Shown: positions 1 to 12,429 of the stretch, in pieces | How positions within the stretch are numbered: position 1 is the first letter of the stretch | Layout: each line of letters begins with the position of its first letter | Source of the DNA: Erythroxylum novogranatense | Lineage: Eukaryota; Streptophyta; Magnoliopsida; Malpighiales; Erythroxylaceae | NCBI GenBank assembly: GCA_029891385.1 | Contig: CM057230.1 | Location: 31,017,402 to 31,081,401, forward strand | Reading direction: 5' to 3' | Length of the DNA: 64,000 nucleotides | The notes under the pieces: generated by a model | Databases searched by the model: none | Told to the model about the DNA's origin: nothing | The model's input: only the letters and a program-made list of their open reading frames with translations | Position numbers and translations under genes: made by a program

Positions 1-870
1 CCCTTCATGTTGTTCGGGACTGCCCACTTGCCGGCAAGTGTGGGCCTCCATACAGTCGGATATCGTCAATTCGGATTCGTTTGCTCTCTTCGTTCAGGAT
101 TGGATACATTCCAATCTCCTCCAGCATCGGCGTGTGCAGGGCAAGGATTGAGTTCCTCTGAACATGGAGGAACAAGGCTATTTTTTATTCTGATTTTGTG
201 CTGCCCATCGCACCTTCCTTTATTATTCTGTTTTTTGCAGATCAGGTTATGAAGGCCTTCGAGCGACCCAGTATGGACACTACCGGCTTCCAGCTTCGCC
301 AGGAGCACCAGATCGGGTGGAGTCGCCCGCCAGCTGGGTGGGTCAAGCTGAACACCGATGGGGCTTGTCATCGCACCCATTTCACGGCCTCGGCAGGGGG
401 CCTTCTCCGGGACAGTAAAGGCAATTGGTTGGGTAGATTCTCCCAGTTTATAGGGTGGTGCCCTGCGTAGTCAGCGGAGCTCTGGGCTATCTACATAGGA
501 CTCTCTCTGGCCTGGCGGTTGGGATATCGTCGGATCGAGCTGGAAGTGGACTCGTTGGGGGTGCATCGGCTTCTCTCTTCAGTGACGTCCCGCTCTGAGT
601 CGAGCAATCCGATCGTCATGGGTATCCTGAAACTTCTCTCCAGGAATTGGTCTGTTGTTCATCGGCATGTGTACCGAGAGAGCAATAGATGTGCCGACTG
701 ACTTGCCACCCGGGCAGGTCCAGCAGACATTGGTATCACCTATTTTGATGTAACACTCCCTGGGTGCCTTCCTCTCCTTCTAGAGGATTTGTCGGAGCGC
801 TGTTTTCTCCGTCTCATTTATCGCTCTGTATACTTTCCCTTTATACCAAAAAAACAAAACAAAACAAAAC
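1..870 (+). mobile_element. 3' end of a dead LINE (L1-type), zf-RVT plus RNase H
   Basis: Remains of the C-terminal part of a plant LINE ORF2. Around 1-150 two frames show a zf-RVT (reverse-transcriptase zinc-binding) pattern, HVVRDCP in one and VWASIQSDIV in another, so the frame is shifted there. From 198 one frame runs through an RNase H (RVT_3-like) domain: WVKLNTDGA (first Asp at 357-359), SAELWAIYIG with the Glu, ELEVDS with the second Asp, and RESNRCAD with the last Asp. In-frame stops at 468-470 (TAG) and 699-701 (TGA) break it. The element ends in an A-rich tail from about 847 (repeated AAAAC), as expected for target-primed insertion. The 5' part lies left of the window. RNase H domains of this type are known in plant L1 elements; non-function is inferred from the stops. 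Confidence 0.8.
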
Positions 871-3050
871 CTTAAAATAAAAATTACAATAAAAATCACA
901 ATAAAAAATAAAAGTGAAATCGAACCTTAAAGAAAATCACCAAAATAAGAGAAGAGAATCGACAATGTTTTGACCTCTTATTGCCACAAGCCCACAAACC
1001 ATGGAAACACAAAAATTGTGTTTTCTTATTGTTACAAAAGTTTGTTGCCATTTTTTAATTTTTGGAAGCTAATTGTAACAGCTGCTTAAAGTTGATTATG
1101 TTTTCTAGATTGGTTTTAATTTTTTTTAATAACCACAACATAAAACTACAATCAAGCATACCCTTAATAATAAGTTAATAAAAGTTTGAAACTTCAATGT
1201 TTTCGTTACAAGGATATAAAGGAAGTGGTATTGTTACTTAAGCATTGTTATTGCTTTTTTTTTTTCTGTTCTTCCTATTGCTAAGCACATTTGGAATAAT
1301 TTTGGGTTTTTTTTTAAATCTCGAGGAATTTTAAATGAATTTATTTCGGTTGTGAAGTTTCAACTTTGAAGATTTTTAGGTTAAGTTAAGAAAGCTTAAT
1401 GTGCTTCAATTTTAGTGAATTTTAGCTTATTCTGATCTTGAAAATTTTAGGGATGAAATCCAAATTTTAGTTTTGAGAATTTTGGGTATTTAAAACTCTA
1501 ATAACTAAATTTGAATTTTTTAAAATTAAGAATTTACATGAGTTTCATATGTGATTAAAATCGCCCCCTAATTTAAAATAGGAATATCAGGTTAATAAAA
1601 ATGAGGAGACCTGACAATGATGTTATATAACGTTATTTTATAGCAATTAACTCTCAAAACTTAAATTTAGTCAAAGTTTAGCTAATTTGAGTTTGAATGA
1701 TTAATTTCAAGTAAGCCAAACTCAATGTTAAGGATTGAAATATACGTCAGTGACAAAGAAAACACAAGCTATTTAAATTAATTCACTTTTTACACATTCC
1801 TTTGTGATGATTTAAAGATATTGTCAGACATTAAACCAATCAAATTAGAAGTTAATGATGAAAAAGTTTCCAGTTTATAAAGATGAAGAATTATCAACTT
1901 ATGATCGAAACATGAATTAAAGTTTATAAATTGCTTTAAGCCATCTTATATTAGTCCCTTCTTAATCAGTTTCTCCAAAATTCAAAGATAAAGCTTCAAA
2001 AACACCACAAATAACACATACGATTATTAAGGTTAAGTGCATCATGTCTCCAACGAAGGTTTGGCTCGCGGCTGGTTCAAAGATACACTTGTCGGGCTGC
2101 TTTTGTCTTGGCGCATGCAAGGTCTCCACGCCGACAATATTCCGTATAAATCTCTCATCACGTGTCATTTTTCCCTTGCAATACTAATTGCATAATCATA
2201 AAACTCGGTAACTTCCCACTCCATTACGTAACTTGCAATCTTATTATAAAGAAAATTGAAAGTTGGACAAATGACTGTTTATTTCAACTTTTGAAGAACG
2301 AGTAAGTATTTTTTTTAATTACAGGAGCTATTTTTAAGAAAAGTAAGTATTTGACTCTAAAATTAAAAATATTTTTTATAAAAATAGTGTTTTGGAAGTT
2401 AAAATACAGATAAGCTCAAATTTAAAGATTTAAAAAAATACTTTTATATAGATTTTAAAATCAATTAATGAATCTATTTTAATTCTTTTACCCTTATATT
2501 TTTACATATAATTTCTACAATACTTACAAAGATTTCTTCACGCTTATTTTAATATTTATATAATATTATTTGACTTTTTATATATTATATGTATTTATTT
2601 TTTATATTAATTTTACTCATATTATAATCCATATAAAAGATTTGGTTATGAATATTTTCATTTATATTTCATATGGTTTAAAATTATATAATAATTAATA
2701 TATTGTACTTTGCATATTATTTAATATATTTTAAATAATTTTATATGTATAAATAATTTTATTACAAAATAAAATATAATTAAAATTAAAATTATTTTTA
2801 ATTTTTGTTGTCAAACAGTTTATTATATGAAATTTTTCAAAAAATTCTTTTTAAATAACAACCAAATAATTGACTAATTTATTAAAAAACCCTTCTTAAA
2901 AAACTATACTAATAAAGCTCAATTGACATAAGCATATTCAAACAGACATTAACGCAAGTTCATTAACTTGCTATTAGGTATGAATATCTTAATTTGAGTT
3001 CTCTTCACTCTGACTTTCCTACATTAAAAAAAAAAAAAAAAGAAATTCAA
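871..3050. other. AT-rich intergenic stretch, no gene seen
   Basis: No convincing coding region or repeat with ends. One GC-richer island at about 2030-2170 sits between AT-rich flanks and has short open frames on both strands (about 47 codons on plus from 2044; 68 on minus). Neither resembles a family I recognise and no splice-bounded extension is evident. A run of 16 A occurs near 3026-3041. Confidence 0.5.
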
Positions 3051-3059
3051 TTTCACCTA

Positions 3060-3526
3060 CCATTGGTTTTTGTTCTACGAAATGGATCACAAGTGGAAAA
3101 GGAAATTTCTATTGCATCCAATTTTAGGAGTTCCTGAGTTGGGCTTGTTGGTCAAAGGTTCGTCCCGGCCCGCCGCGTCTTTTCTTTCTCCCAAATTTTG
3201 ATTTCTCTCTTAGGGCTTAATTATGTGACCGCCAATCACTTACACAGCCACCGATTGTCTTGTCCGCGCCTCAAATCTTCCATTCACTGTGCCCGCAGTT
3301 TTGGAATTTGGATGAATATTGATCGTGAAAGTAAAGGTTGTCTGAGTGCAGTGAGTTTGTTTGCTTTTTTTCTTCTTCCTGTTATTGAAGGCGGGAAATT
3401 CAATTCATGCGTGTTTGTTTCTTAGATTCAGTTATTTTATTCAAGGAATGATTTTTTCAGTTTTTGGTCCAATGGGTATGCAGTTTGGTTGAAATCAAAG
3501 TTGTTTTTATTCTGAGAGTTCATGCC
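3060..3526 (+). promoter_or_regulatory. Probable promoter and 5' leader of the TAF8-like gene
   Basis: A GC-richer leader lies between AT-rich DNA and the CDS. It holds TGGGCTT at 3140-3146 and GGCCCG at 3167-3172, which resemble the TGGGCY/GGCCCA elements common in promoters of plant housekeeping genes, followed by pyrimidine-rich leader sequence (3178-3210). A leader intron ending at TTTTTTCAG (3452-3460) is possible but the donor is not clear. The start of transcription cannot be placed from sequence alone. Confidence 0.35.
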
Positions 3527-4417
3527 ATGATATCCAAATTACAGCGTGATCAAAAACAAAAATCAAGGAAAAAGCAAAATATCCAGGTCCCAGTTGCTGC
3601 AAATCCTTCTGATTTTGCATTCATTATATCAAAAACTGCAGTTTCACAGGTATGCCAATATGTTGGCTTCAAGTCGGTGCAAATGTCTGCACTTGAAACC
3701 CTAACCCACATAACCACTCTTTACCTCAAAACCCTGGCTAAGACAGCATCAACTTATTCCAATGCATCCAACCGCACCCAATCCAACCTCTTTGACATCA
3801 TAAATGCTCTACATGATCTCTCCTCCATTCAAGGTTTTGAGGGAGCATCCACTCTCCACAATAGTGAAAATCTGTTGAAGTCTAGTGTACTGAGGGAGCT
3901 GTATGTTTTTGTTAATTCCAATGATGAAGTCCCTTTTGCCAAGCCAATTCCGAGGAGGGATTTTGTTGCTCTACCGCGAATTACAGATTCTCTGGGTTCG
4001 AAATTGGACAACGCACATGTTCCTAAATGGCTGCCAGGGTTTCCTGATCAGAGCACGTACATAGCACGGGAAGAGACTTCGTCTGATAAGCGAATGACGG
4101 GGGACATGGTACTGTGGGAAAATACTGATTTGGCTAAACATTGTGGTGGAAGAGGAGATTTAGTTCTGATAGACAAAGAAGAAAGTGGTGATTGTGAAAG
4201 TAGCAAAGGCAGGAGTGATTTGGCAATAGAGAGACCAAGAGTGAGGTTTAAGATTCAGCAACTGGGAAACAGAGAGATGGGATGTGTTGGGCTGGATGTG
4301 AGGAATATGCTGTGCACGAGAAGAAAGAGGAAGAATTGCTGGAATGAGAATGGTAATCATTTTGGTGAAGAGATGAGTAGGGTGTGTAATCAGGGGAGGA
4401 CGAAGGCCATTGTTTAA
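3527..4417 (+). CDS. TAF8-like histone-fold (bromodomain-associated) protein
   Basis: A 296-residue intron-less frame. Residues about 28-106 form a bromodomain-associated histone fold (DFAFIISKTAVSQVCQYVGF, then an ALETLTHITTLYL helix and the SNLFDIINALHDL helix), as in TFIID subunit 8 and plant TAF8-like proteins. PFAKPIPR (136-143) and PKWLPGFPD (167-175) follow, the short conserved block after the histone fold in TAF8 relatives. The C-terminus is basic (RRKRKN, 265-270) and may be a nuclear signal. I chose ATG 3527; the frame stays open upstream to a TTG at 3464 but has no earlier ATG there. TAF8 pairs through its histone fold inside TFIID; plants also carry TAF8-like paralogues of less clear role, and this shorter protein could be one. 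The only intact-looking complete gene in the window. Confidence 0.85.
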   Translation: MISKLQRDQKQKSRKKQNIQVPVAANPSDFAFIISKTAVSQVCQYVGFKSVQMSALETLTHITTLYLKTLAKTASTYSNASNRTQSNLFDIINALHDLSSIQGFEGASTLHNSENLLKSSVLRELYVFVNSNDEVPFAKPIPRRDFVALPRITDSLGSKLDNAHVPKWLPGFPDQSTYIAREETSSDKRMTGDMVLWENTDLAKHCGGRGDLVLIDKEESGDCESSKGRSDLAIERPRVRFKIQQLGNREMGCVGLDVRNMLCTRRKRKNCWNENGNHFGEEMSRVCNQGRTKAIV

Positions 4418-5539
4418 TCAATTCACGGATGGATGATGGTGATCCTATGGTTGCTTGATCTTTTGTGATGAATAGTAGCAGTGTTTTCTGTTTCTTATTC
4501 GTCTATGGTTATAATGAAGAACAATTAAATCTTTGAAGATCCCATTTTGGTCCTTTGGACTTCTTCCTTATCTTCTTTTTTTCCCCTCTGTTTTCCTTTA
4601 TTAAACCCAAGATTAAGTCAACTTTGAAACAGGAACAATGCCTTCTAACTAAACTTTGATTTGCTTTCAGGTTTTCCAAGAAGTTTCTGATCGGACAGCA
4701 ATCGTTTTCCCCTCTACTAAGTACTTGAATTCTTTAACATTTGTACATGCAGGCTTATGCAAATAATGAAGAGTAATATAGAACTGAGGTCTTTTCACTC
4801 ATCATCTGCATCTTGTTCCTTTTTTTTCTTATGTTAAGGAAATACTCATTTGCTTAGTCCTTCGGAAAGAACCTGAGTAATAGGCTATAGGTGATGCGTA
4901 TGTTCCATAGGATTCTTCTTGGGAGATTGAAACAAATGTATTCGAAGTTGCTCATAAAACCTAAAAGGGTAGCCTCTTAGCTAATTCTGCTAAGATTGTA
5001 ATAGTTTCAGTACTATTTTTGCTTTTGGTATAATACAATATCTATACTGATTAATATTGGATATTGTTTAAGATAACCAGTTACAATTCTAAGGACAAAA
5101 TTAACATTAGATGTTATCTGAAAGTAGCTAATTAAACCCGAGATATAAAATGTTTCTCTATTAACCTTATGTTTCAATTTTTTGAAAAAAACCTTTAGCC
5201 GTGTGTTGTTCTCCACGCTTGAGAACATGAGTTAATAAAATTTCAACTCATGGTGTTTTACTAATTTTTATATGTCAAGGTTTTTAGCAACTTTTGAATA
5301 ACACAGGTTATTAAGGCAATAAATTCAATTATAAGTGAAAATTTTAGTGAGCAGTTGAAAAGATATTAAAAATAATTTAGAGAGAAAAGGTAAGAACCAA
5401 ATACATAAACAAATAATTGCATAAATAAATAAAGAACAAATAAAAATAAAGTAAAAGTAAAACAATAAAATTCAAAATATAAATAAATAAATAGACAAGA
5501 AAACAAGTAAATAAAACAAACATGCATTTGAAAAAAAAA
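4418..5539. other. 3' flank of the TAF8-like gene and AT-rich intergenic DNA
   Basis: The first 100-200 bases are likely 3' UTR, but no clear polyadenylation signal decides its end. The rest is AT-rich with no coding sequence or bounded repeat that I can support; minus-strand open frames at 5013-5228 and 5377-5721 are low-complexity. Confidence 0.5.
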
Positions 5540-5542
5540 TTA

Positions 5543-6023
5543 AGGGGTTGTTTGTTTATGTTTTTTTTTCTTGTTTTTGGTTGTCGTTTTTGTAAAAAGA
5601 AAAACAGGTAAATAAAACGTGTTCGATTTACTTTGTTGCGATTTTTTGTTTCTGAAAATAAAAAAATCACAACGGTTTTACATAAATAAAAAAACATCGT
5701 TTCTTTGAATTTTGACAGCATGTTTTCTTCGACAGAAAATCATCATATCCCTACTTTCTATCTCTAATAATAATAGTAATAATAATAAAAAAAGTGCAAA
5801 ATTTATTATTATAATAATAATTAAAAAATTAATTTGGTATAATAAAATTAATAATAAAATAATAATATTAATAATAGTAATAATAGTAAGTAGAAAATCT
5901 ATAACAATAATTAATAATAATAACAATAATAATTAATAATTAATCTTATTATTATTATTAACAAATAATAATAATAATAATAAATAAATAAAATAAAATA
6001 ATAAGAATAAGAATAAGAATAAC

Positions 6024-6066
<43 letters not shown>

Positions 6067-6900
6067 GTTTAATGATATAATTAAGATAAAAATTGATAAA
6101 TTTAATAATAAGTAGAAAATTTATAACAATATTCATAATAATAAGAATAACAAGATTTTGTTGGGGGAGGGGTATTTCTAGAAGTTGCTTATTTGTTTTG
6201 TTTCTCTCACAGAGACAAGAAATCTTGTCTTCCAATTTTGAAAAGAACAAAAAATTTATATTTTTGTGATTTGTAGTAAGAACATAAATAAGTTGAGTCA
6301 GCAACCAAATACTGCGAGACACAAGATTTTTGTGTTTTGTTATCTGTCTCCACCAATAGAGACAACAACCATACACAAGGTTAATGCTATTTAATGTAGC
6401 AGAGATTTTATCCTTCTTCATTTTTCATTCTCATGTCTTTAGCATGGAGCCTATCTTCTTACAAAGCCTAGTCTTCACTTTGTCTTCACATCATTTTATG
6501 TTATTTAATGTAGCACTTTATTCAAGCCTTTTCTTCACGTCATGACAGAGGCTTTATCAAAGATAAAGCCTAATCTTCACCTGATTTATTATCTTCGTAA
6601 TAGTTTTAAGTTATAAGAATAGCTTAAATTATAGCTTCAAACCCTTTTCTATATTAAATGATGTGAAGATTAGCAAACTTAAACATTAAATTTGATATAT
6701 ATTAAAAATAGAAATATGATAATAAAACCAAATATATTTTTGTTTTTGTTTTTATTAAAATCTCAATCAAACAGGCTTTTGTTTTCAATTTTTATATTAC
6801 AAATCTCAATCAAATAAGTTTTATTTTTTAACGTAAAATAAAAAGCAAAAATGTAAATTAAAAACAATAATGAAAAATAAGAATGGAACCAAACGACCCT
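5543..6900. mobile_element. PIF/Harbinger-like non-autonomous element with TTA target duplication
   Basis: The left end AGGGGTTGTTTG (5543) and the right end CAAACGACCCT (6890-6900) are imperfect inverted repeats (the left has one extra G), and each is flanked by TTA (5540-5542 and 6901-6903). A 3-bp TTA/TAA duplication is the mark of PIF/Harbinger elements. The 1358-bp interior codes for nothing: it holds a long TAA microsatellite, subterminal A/T-rich arms that look loosely complementary, and short phrases repeated within it (ATTTAATGTAGCA near 6390 and 6502; AAGCCTA..CTTCAC near 6465 and 6567). The class call rests on the ends and TSD only. Confidence 0.65.
5765..6065. repeat. TAA/TTA microsatellite
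   Basis: Interrupted AAT/TAA repeats, with a long pure TAA run at about 6027-6065. It makes spurious poly-Ile/Asn open frames on both strands. It lies inside the PIF/Harbinger-like element. Confidence 0.9.
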
Positions 6901-6903
6901 TTA

Positions 6904-7494
6904 GTAAAGGGTGAATATTACTAAAAGGTATTTAAGATAATTATAAAATTAAAATTGAAAAAAAGAAAAAATTCAAAAGGCCTTTAAAAAATCTTTATGA
7001 AAGAAAAGAACCTCTTTATATAAAATCCGTTGCTCATTTCTTAGTTTATTAAATTTTCTATTAAGGATCAAATCCTTAGTAAGCTCTAATAGGTCATATT
7101 ATACCTAATCACCTCCCTACAATTCTTTTAGGTTATTGTTTCATATAATTTTAAATTTATAAAATAGTTCTCAATTTTATAAATTTTTTAAATATATATA
7201 ATACTATATACTCTTTATTACTTTATTCATTGTGTAAAAATATAATAACATAAAATTGATAAATTACTATATATGTATTTTTATAATATTATTTTGCATA
7301 TTTCTCATATAAATAAAAACATTCATATATAATATTTAAAATACTTATAACTTTTATATATATATATAATAATCGTGTAATTTTATATAATTATAAAACT
7401 AAAATCATATAAAATATTTAAAATATTATAATTGATTACAATAAAACATCATTTAATGAGAACAAGATAGACTTATCAAAACAAGAGTTTATGC
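6904..7494. other. AT-rich intergenic stretch between two DNA transposons
   Basis: Between the TTA duplication at 6901-6903 and the hAT end at 7495. Very AT-rich; no coding sequence or bounded repeat seen. Confidence 0.5.
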
Positions 7495-8136
7495 CAATGT
7501 TATGAATATCATATCGGACTTCATCTTGGATTGAGTTACGGTATGGTATTATATCGATCTTGATCACTATTGGATATCACTTGGAAAATTTTTAAATTTA
7601 TGAAATAGTCCCTAAAATTTTAAAATTTACAAAATAATCTATTGGTATATTATGCAGTTATCTTGTATACTTTACTAGTTTATTGTTTACATCAACCATG
7701 TTTTCAAAAATCATAATAATAAATAATAATGGCAATTAATATGAAATAACAATAATTTTAAATATTTCACATATAAATATTTACCACTATTAATATAAAC
7801 AAAGACAATCATCATCATACAAATATAAAATTAAGAATAATACAAGGTGTTTAAAATATTACAATAATGCAATTTCATCATTTTAATAAATAATATTACA
7901 TCAAAAGATTCAAAACAATAAAAGAACAATAAATATCCTTAAACAATTTATAAAAAGAGTTGATAATGAAGAAACAATCAAGTAGAAGTTAAACCTGAAA
8001 CAAAAACGTTACAGTTACATTACATATATAAAATTTGACATAAACATCAAATACAAGTAAAATTAAAAGAAAAGGAAAAATAAAAACCTGGAATTCAATC
8101 GTCAATGGGAGGATACCTGCTAGAATTGCATTAACC

Positions 8137-8365
8137 CTAGTGATCATTTGGTACAACATCTTCATCATTGAAAAGAGCTTCATCATTATTATCATTCAAA
8201 TTTAATGTATCAAATGACATGTTAATGCTTTCCCATCCAAGATTATCTTTCAAATCCAAATCATTCACATCAACTAAATTGGGTTCTTCAGAAACCCAAT
8301 CCGCCAAAAGATCAATATTATCAATGACAATTGGATCGGTTGAACTACTTGTGCTATTAAAACTC
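8137..8365 (-). pseudogene. hAT transposase, last exon (acidic tail)
   Basis: Reads RSFNSTSSSTDPIVIDNID and continues with an Asp/Asn/Glu-rich tail to a stop at 8137-8139. It joins in frame to the preceding exon across an 83-bp intron (8366-8448) with GT donor and AG acceptor; the split Arg codon AG|G is restored. Acidic tails after the dimerization domain are usual in plant hAT transposases of this DUF659 type. This exon is itself undamaged; the gene as a whole is dead. Confidence 0.75.
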
Positions 8366-8448
8366 CTAGTAAACAATTAAATATAGTTATTAGAAAATTA
8401 TAAGAAATTATATCGAAATTAATAATGGTAATAATGAAAATAGCATAC

Positions 8449-9147
8449 CTTTCCGGAAGCTTTAAATTGTAACGAACAAAAACCAAGTCATTCAACCTCT
8501 TATGCTCCAATCTATTCTTTTTCTTTGAGTGGATAAATTCAAATATGCTACAGTTTCGTTCACAGCCTATTGCACTCACACATTGATTTAAAATCTAAAT
8601 CACAAACCTTTTCAATTCTAGAACATCATTTCCGAATTGATCCCACTAAGAAACTGCAAGTTATAAGATAACAAAAGTAGTGTTATAAACGAAATAAAGT
8701 GATAATTAATTTTCAACAAATAAGAAATAGGAAATAACTAATATCTGAAAAATAATTCCTCTTTATCGAATAGCAATCGACATTTTAAAATCTTCACATG
8801 ACAACTTGTAAAGCTCCATTTATGAGCTAAAAGATCTTGCATCATGTCAAGTTTAACAATTGTTGTAATTGTTAAAACATTCCTCTATTAATTTCACTTG
8901 CTTTGCAAGATCCAATCTAAAATATACACTAGGATTCAAAATGCCCTAACTGTAAATAATGGAGAATAAAGTTGTTTTCCCTTCTCTCATTCATGATTGA
9001 GAGATATGGTGTGTATAAAGAAGGCTTATTTTCATATTAGCCTTGATTGTTTCGTTGCTTCTATGAAATAAAAATATAACCTATTGTTGACTTTTCTTCA
9101 CTATCAGTCAACCGAAACACGCTCACCAAAGGCACACAAACTCAAAT
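8449..9147 (-). pseudogene. hAT transposase, C-terminal dimerization (hATC) region
   Basis: Residues SAIGCERNCSIFEFIHSKKK and the following NRLEHKRLNDLVFVRYNLKL (8579 down to 8457) are the hAT C-terminal dimerization signature. Upstream parts (8600-9147) keep recognisable pieces of the region before it (NPSVYFRLDLAKQVKLIEEC near 8940-8880) but in shifted frames with stops. The donor at 8448/8447 (AAAG|GTATG) leads to the tail exon. The exon is cut at 9147 by the solo LTR and resumes at 13564. Confidence 0.75.
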
Positions 9148-12100
9148 AACAATGTTGGGACCCGATTTCGAAACCGGACTCCAATCGAAAAAATGGAGAA
9201 CGGAACAAAAGAACGGACGAAAATCAAAAGCGAAGAAATCCGAAGCGGAAACATATGGCGAAAATCAAAGAAAGCAAATCGGATCAAAGGTGAAAGGATC
9301 GAAAACGAAACCAATCAAAGCACACAAACGGTTCATACGAATCGAACTGAATCAAAATTCTGACATCCGTGAACTCATACTTTAGAAAAACTTCGCGTTG
9401 AAAACCTTAGACTAAACCAATCCGAAACCGGTATAATTTTTTTTCTTTTTTTTCTTTCATCTTATTCAAAACCATTCTAATTTCCCATTTGGAATTTATC
9501 AATTCCACAAACTCACATATTTTATCCTTCACAATCATACATGGCTCAAAATTCATCTTTTAACCAATTCTTATTCTTCTTTAAACATCTAACACATTGC
9601 TATACACAATCAAGCCATAAACAAAGAGCACTTCAATATCACAATTCCAGCAACACAATTCATCGGAACTCCTGTCCGGAATCCCAACACAATCAATCAC
9701 ATTTCTATACCTATAACACTTCAATAATTCTCAATTAATAACCAGAATCATCAGACCTCCTGTCCGGAATCCAAAAATGCAATCAATATACAATTTATAT
9801 ACAAAACCATAATTCAATCAATCCCATTCATATATCATAACCATACATAAATTTATATCCCAAATTCCATATGCAAATCCATAATTCATTTACACCATGA
9901 AATAAATGCTTATAAAACATTAATGGCATTCCAAGCCATACAGAATACCAATATCAAAATCCAAATTACACAAACTACAATATAAGCAAAATCGAACAAA
10001 TGCCTTAACTTTCTTTCATCCGATTTCCTACTCGATACCTGGAGATGGGGATGAAAGGAGGGGGGGTGAACTTAAAGCTCGTGGATAACATGTTTATAAA
10101 TCGAAAAATAAGCAAAAATTTATCTTTTTAAAACTGTTGCCATTTTATAAAATTTCCATAGTAGAAAATCATCAAATGCTTATTTCTCAAAATTTCTCAA
10201 TTTTTCAAACTTCATGAACCATTTCAAATCATGTAAATCTCAATTTCTTTCAAAAATTGTTTTAAAAAATTCATGAACAATTTTCAAATCATGCAATGCA
10301 TCACAGGACACACATAAGCACATGACATATCAGAATTTGGTTTGGGTCGGTCCAAAAATAGAATGTACTGCACATTTTCGCATAATGGTCCTGTACAGCC
10401 GTGAACAGAACGTACTACACCTTCCCGTGTAGCGATCCGATGTAGCCGTGAACTTATGGGAGTCCTTACGGAGCTCCAATGCCACTAGCAGGCAGGCGGG
10501 CGAAGCCTAGACAAGAGCACTTGACCCTCTTATGGGACCTAACCAAACCCACATAACACATTTCACACTTGAGAAAACGGATTGCCCGAAGGCGCATTTC
10601 TAAAATCCAGTTTTCATATCATGTCATATTTCATACAAATGTCATTCACAATTTCAATATCAATAATTCAATCAGACAAAGAATGCAACATTTTGACACA
10701 TAATCAAATTCTCTAATCATTCAAAACCCAAGGATTCTCAAACACAATGAATTTAACAATTGTAGCAATTCTTAAATCATTTCAAAATCGATGAAATTAA
10801 TCATTCGAAAACAATAATTTACAAACATTTCTCTTCTTAATTTTTCAAAAACTTATACTTGGCTCATAATTCAAAATATAAACATGGTACCCACCTCATT
10901 TTCATGCTTGAAACTTGTCCAAAGCATCAATTTCTCCATTGTCTCACTTATAATTCCCTAATTCATGACAAAAACCCTAATTAATAACCATCCAAAATTG
11001 AATAATTTATATCATGCAATCACCAAAATTGAGCTTGGAAATCACAAACCCATACCATTCTTAAGCTATCTAAACCAAAAACTCATCAAAAATTCAAAGA
11101 TCAAAAATCGTCTCTTACCTTAATCTTCACAATTTTCGGATTTTCTTGCTCATCTTGAAGCTCTCATCTTCTTCCATCTTTTCCCTCTTGGATCTACTTA
11201 AAAATCACTCTCGAAGCTCACTAAAATTCGAACCCTAAGCCTTCTCTTTCTTCTTTCTTCTTCTCCCTTTGCTTTCCATCTGAAACTTTCCTCTCTTTTC
11301 TCTTCTTCCTTTCATTTTCCTTTCTAATTTCGTGCCTCTCTTCCTTATAAACGACAGCCCCCTTTTAATGAATGAGTAATGACTCATTTGCCCTTCCTTA
11401 TAAGCCTTATAACTTAACACTTTAAGTGATCTTCCAAATTTGCCCTTAAAATTTATTTTAATTCATGCTTACTTTAGGACATTTTTCTAACCATCAAATT
11501 GAAGGAATTTGCTAAAAATTCCTTCTAGAGAAATGTTCCTCATTGTCTCAATTCATAACGCCACCAAAATCATTTAATTTGGATCACTACACCAAAAGTT
11601 ATACTCCAAACATTTTGGAATATGCTTATGCTAAAACAATTTCTAGCGATTTACTTCCATCCAAAAATTGGCATTCTTAAAGACTAAATTGAAACTCAAG
11701 TCCTTCATAACATTTGTAACACTATTTATCTAGTTTAATCCAAATTAAGAATCACCTCATTTGGATGACTAGAGCAAAAGTTATGGCCAAAATACTTTCA
11801 ACTCTTATTAATCCAAGACTGAACATTAAACCCGACTTCAATTCAGAAATTGAAAGTCTTAGGGGCTAAATTGAAATTCAATTTCTTCATATGACTTGTA
11901 GCCCCATGTCTCTAGTTTATTTAGAAATAAGAATCAACTCAATTGGATCTTTACTGATCAAGAATTTTCCAAAATACTGAACCATGTTTAGAAAATTATC
12001 TAACTCACTTTGATTAAATCCATCATCCTCAATTTAATTTCAAAAATCATAAATTTCCCATGTTGATGTAGATAATTGTCTTAGGAATCCAACGCTTTAA

Positions 12101-12189
12101 AAATCAAATCAATCGGATGTCGGACGGAAAAGATATAAGCAAAAGATTGGAATGGGTCGGATTGGGAAGGAAATAACACAAAATCAGAA

Positions 12190-12335
12190 GAAGGATCAAA
12201 CGGTGTCGCATTGGGGCGAGCGCGTGCTTGCCCTCGTGAGCCGTTGCACTCTCGAGGATGAGTCTGACGCTCGCCCTCGCGAGGCGTCGTCCTCCCTCGC
12301 CTGTTTTTTTTTCAATTTCCTACTTTTTTTTCTTT
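12190..12335 (-). repeat. GC-rich near-palindromic cassette in solo LTR A
   Basis: About 140 bp rich in CTCGCGAG-like words and CGCTCGCCCTCGCGAGGCG at 12269-12287. It sits between TATA-repeat sequence and the stretch starting ATCGGATGTCGGACGG. The sister copy at 49030-53656 has both flanks but lacks the cassette. Confidence 0.6.
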
Positions 12336-12429
12336 TTTTCTCCACTAATATATATATATATATATCCGAATTTTCCAAAAATCATATCTTTTGAATCAAG
12401 AGTCCAAAATTTACAAACATGGTATCAAA

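Noticed and set aside
1962..2168. 68-codon minus frame as a small gene
   Set aside because: No recognised motif, a plus-strand frame is equally open, and there are no clear splice or promoter signs.
3198..3425. 75-codon frame upstream of the TAF8-like gene
   Set aside because: Most likely leader sequence; no similarity recognised, different frame, and it does not join to the histone-fold frame.
5377..6421. Several open frames on both strands, up to 162 codons
   Set aside because: They are low-complexity Ile/Leu/Asn/Phe runs created by A/T-rich DNA and the TAA microsatellite.
9152..9385. Open frame of 77 codons at the start of solo LTR A
   Set aside because: It is LTR end sequence rich in A and CG words; copy B does not keep the frame.
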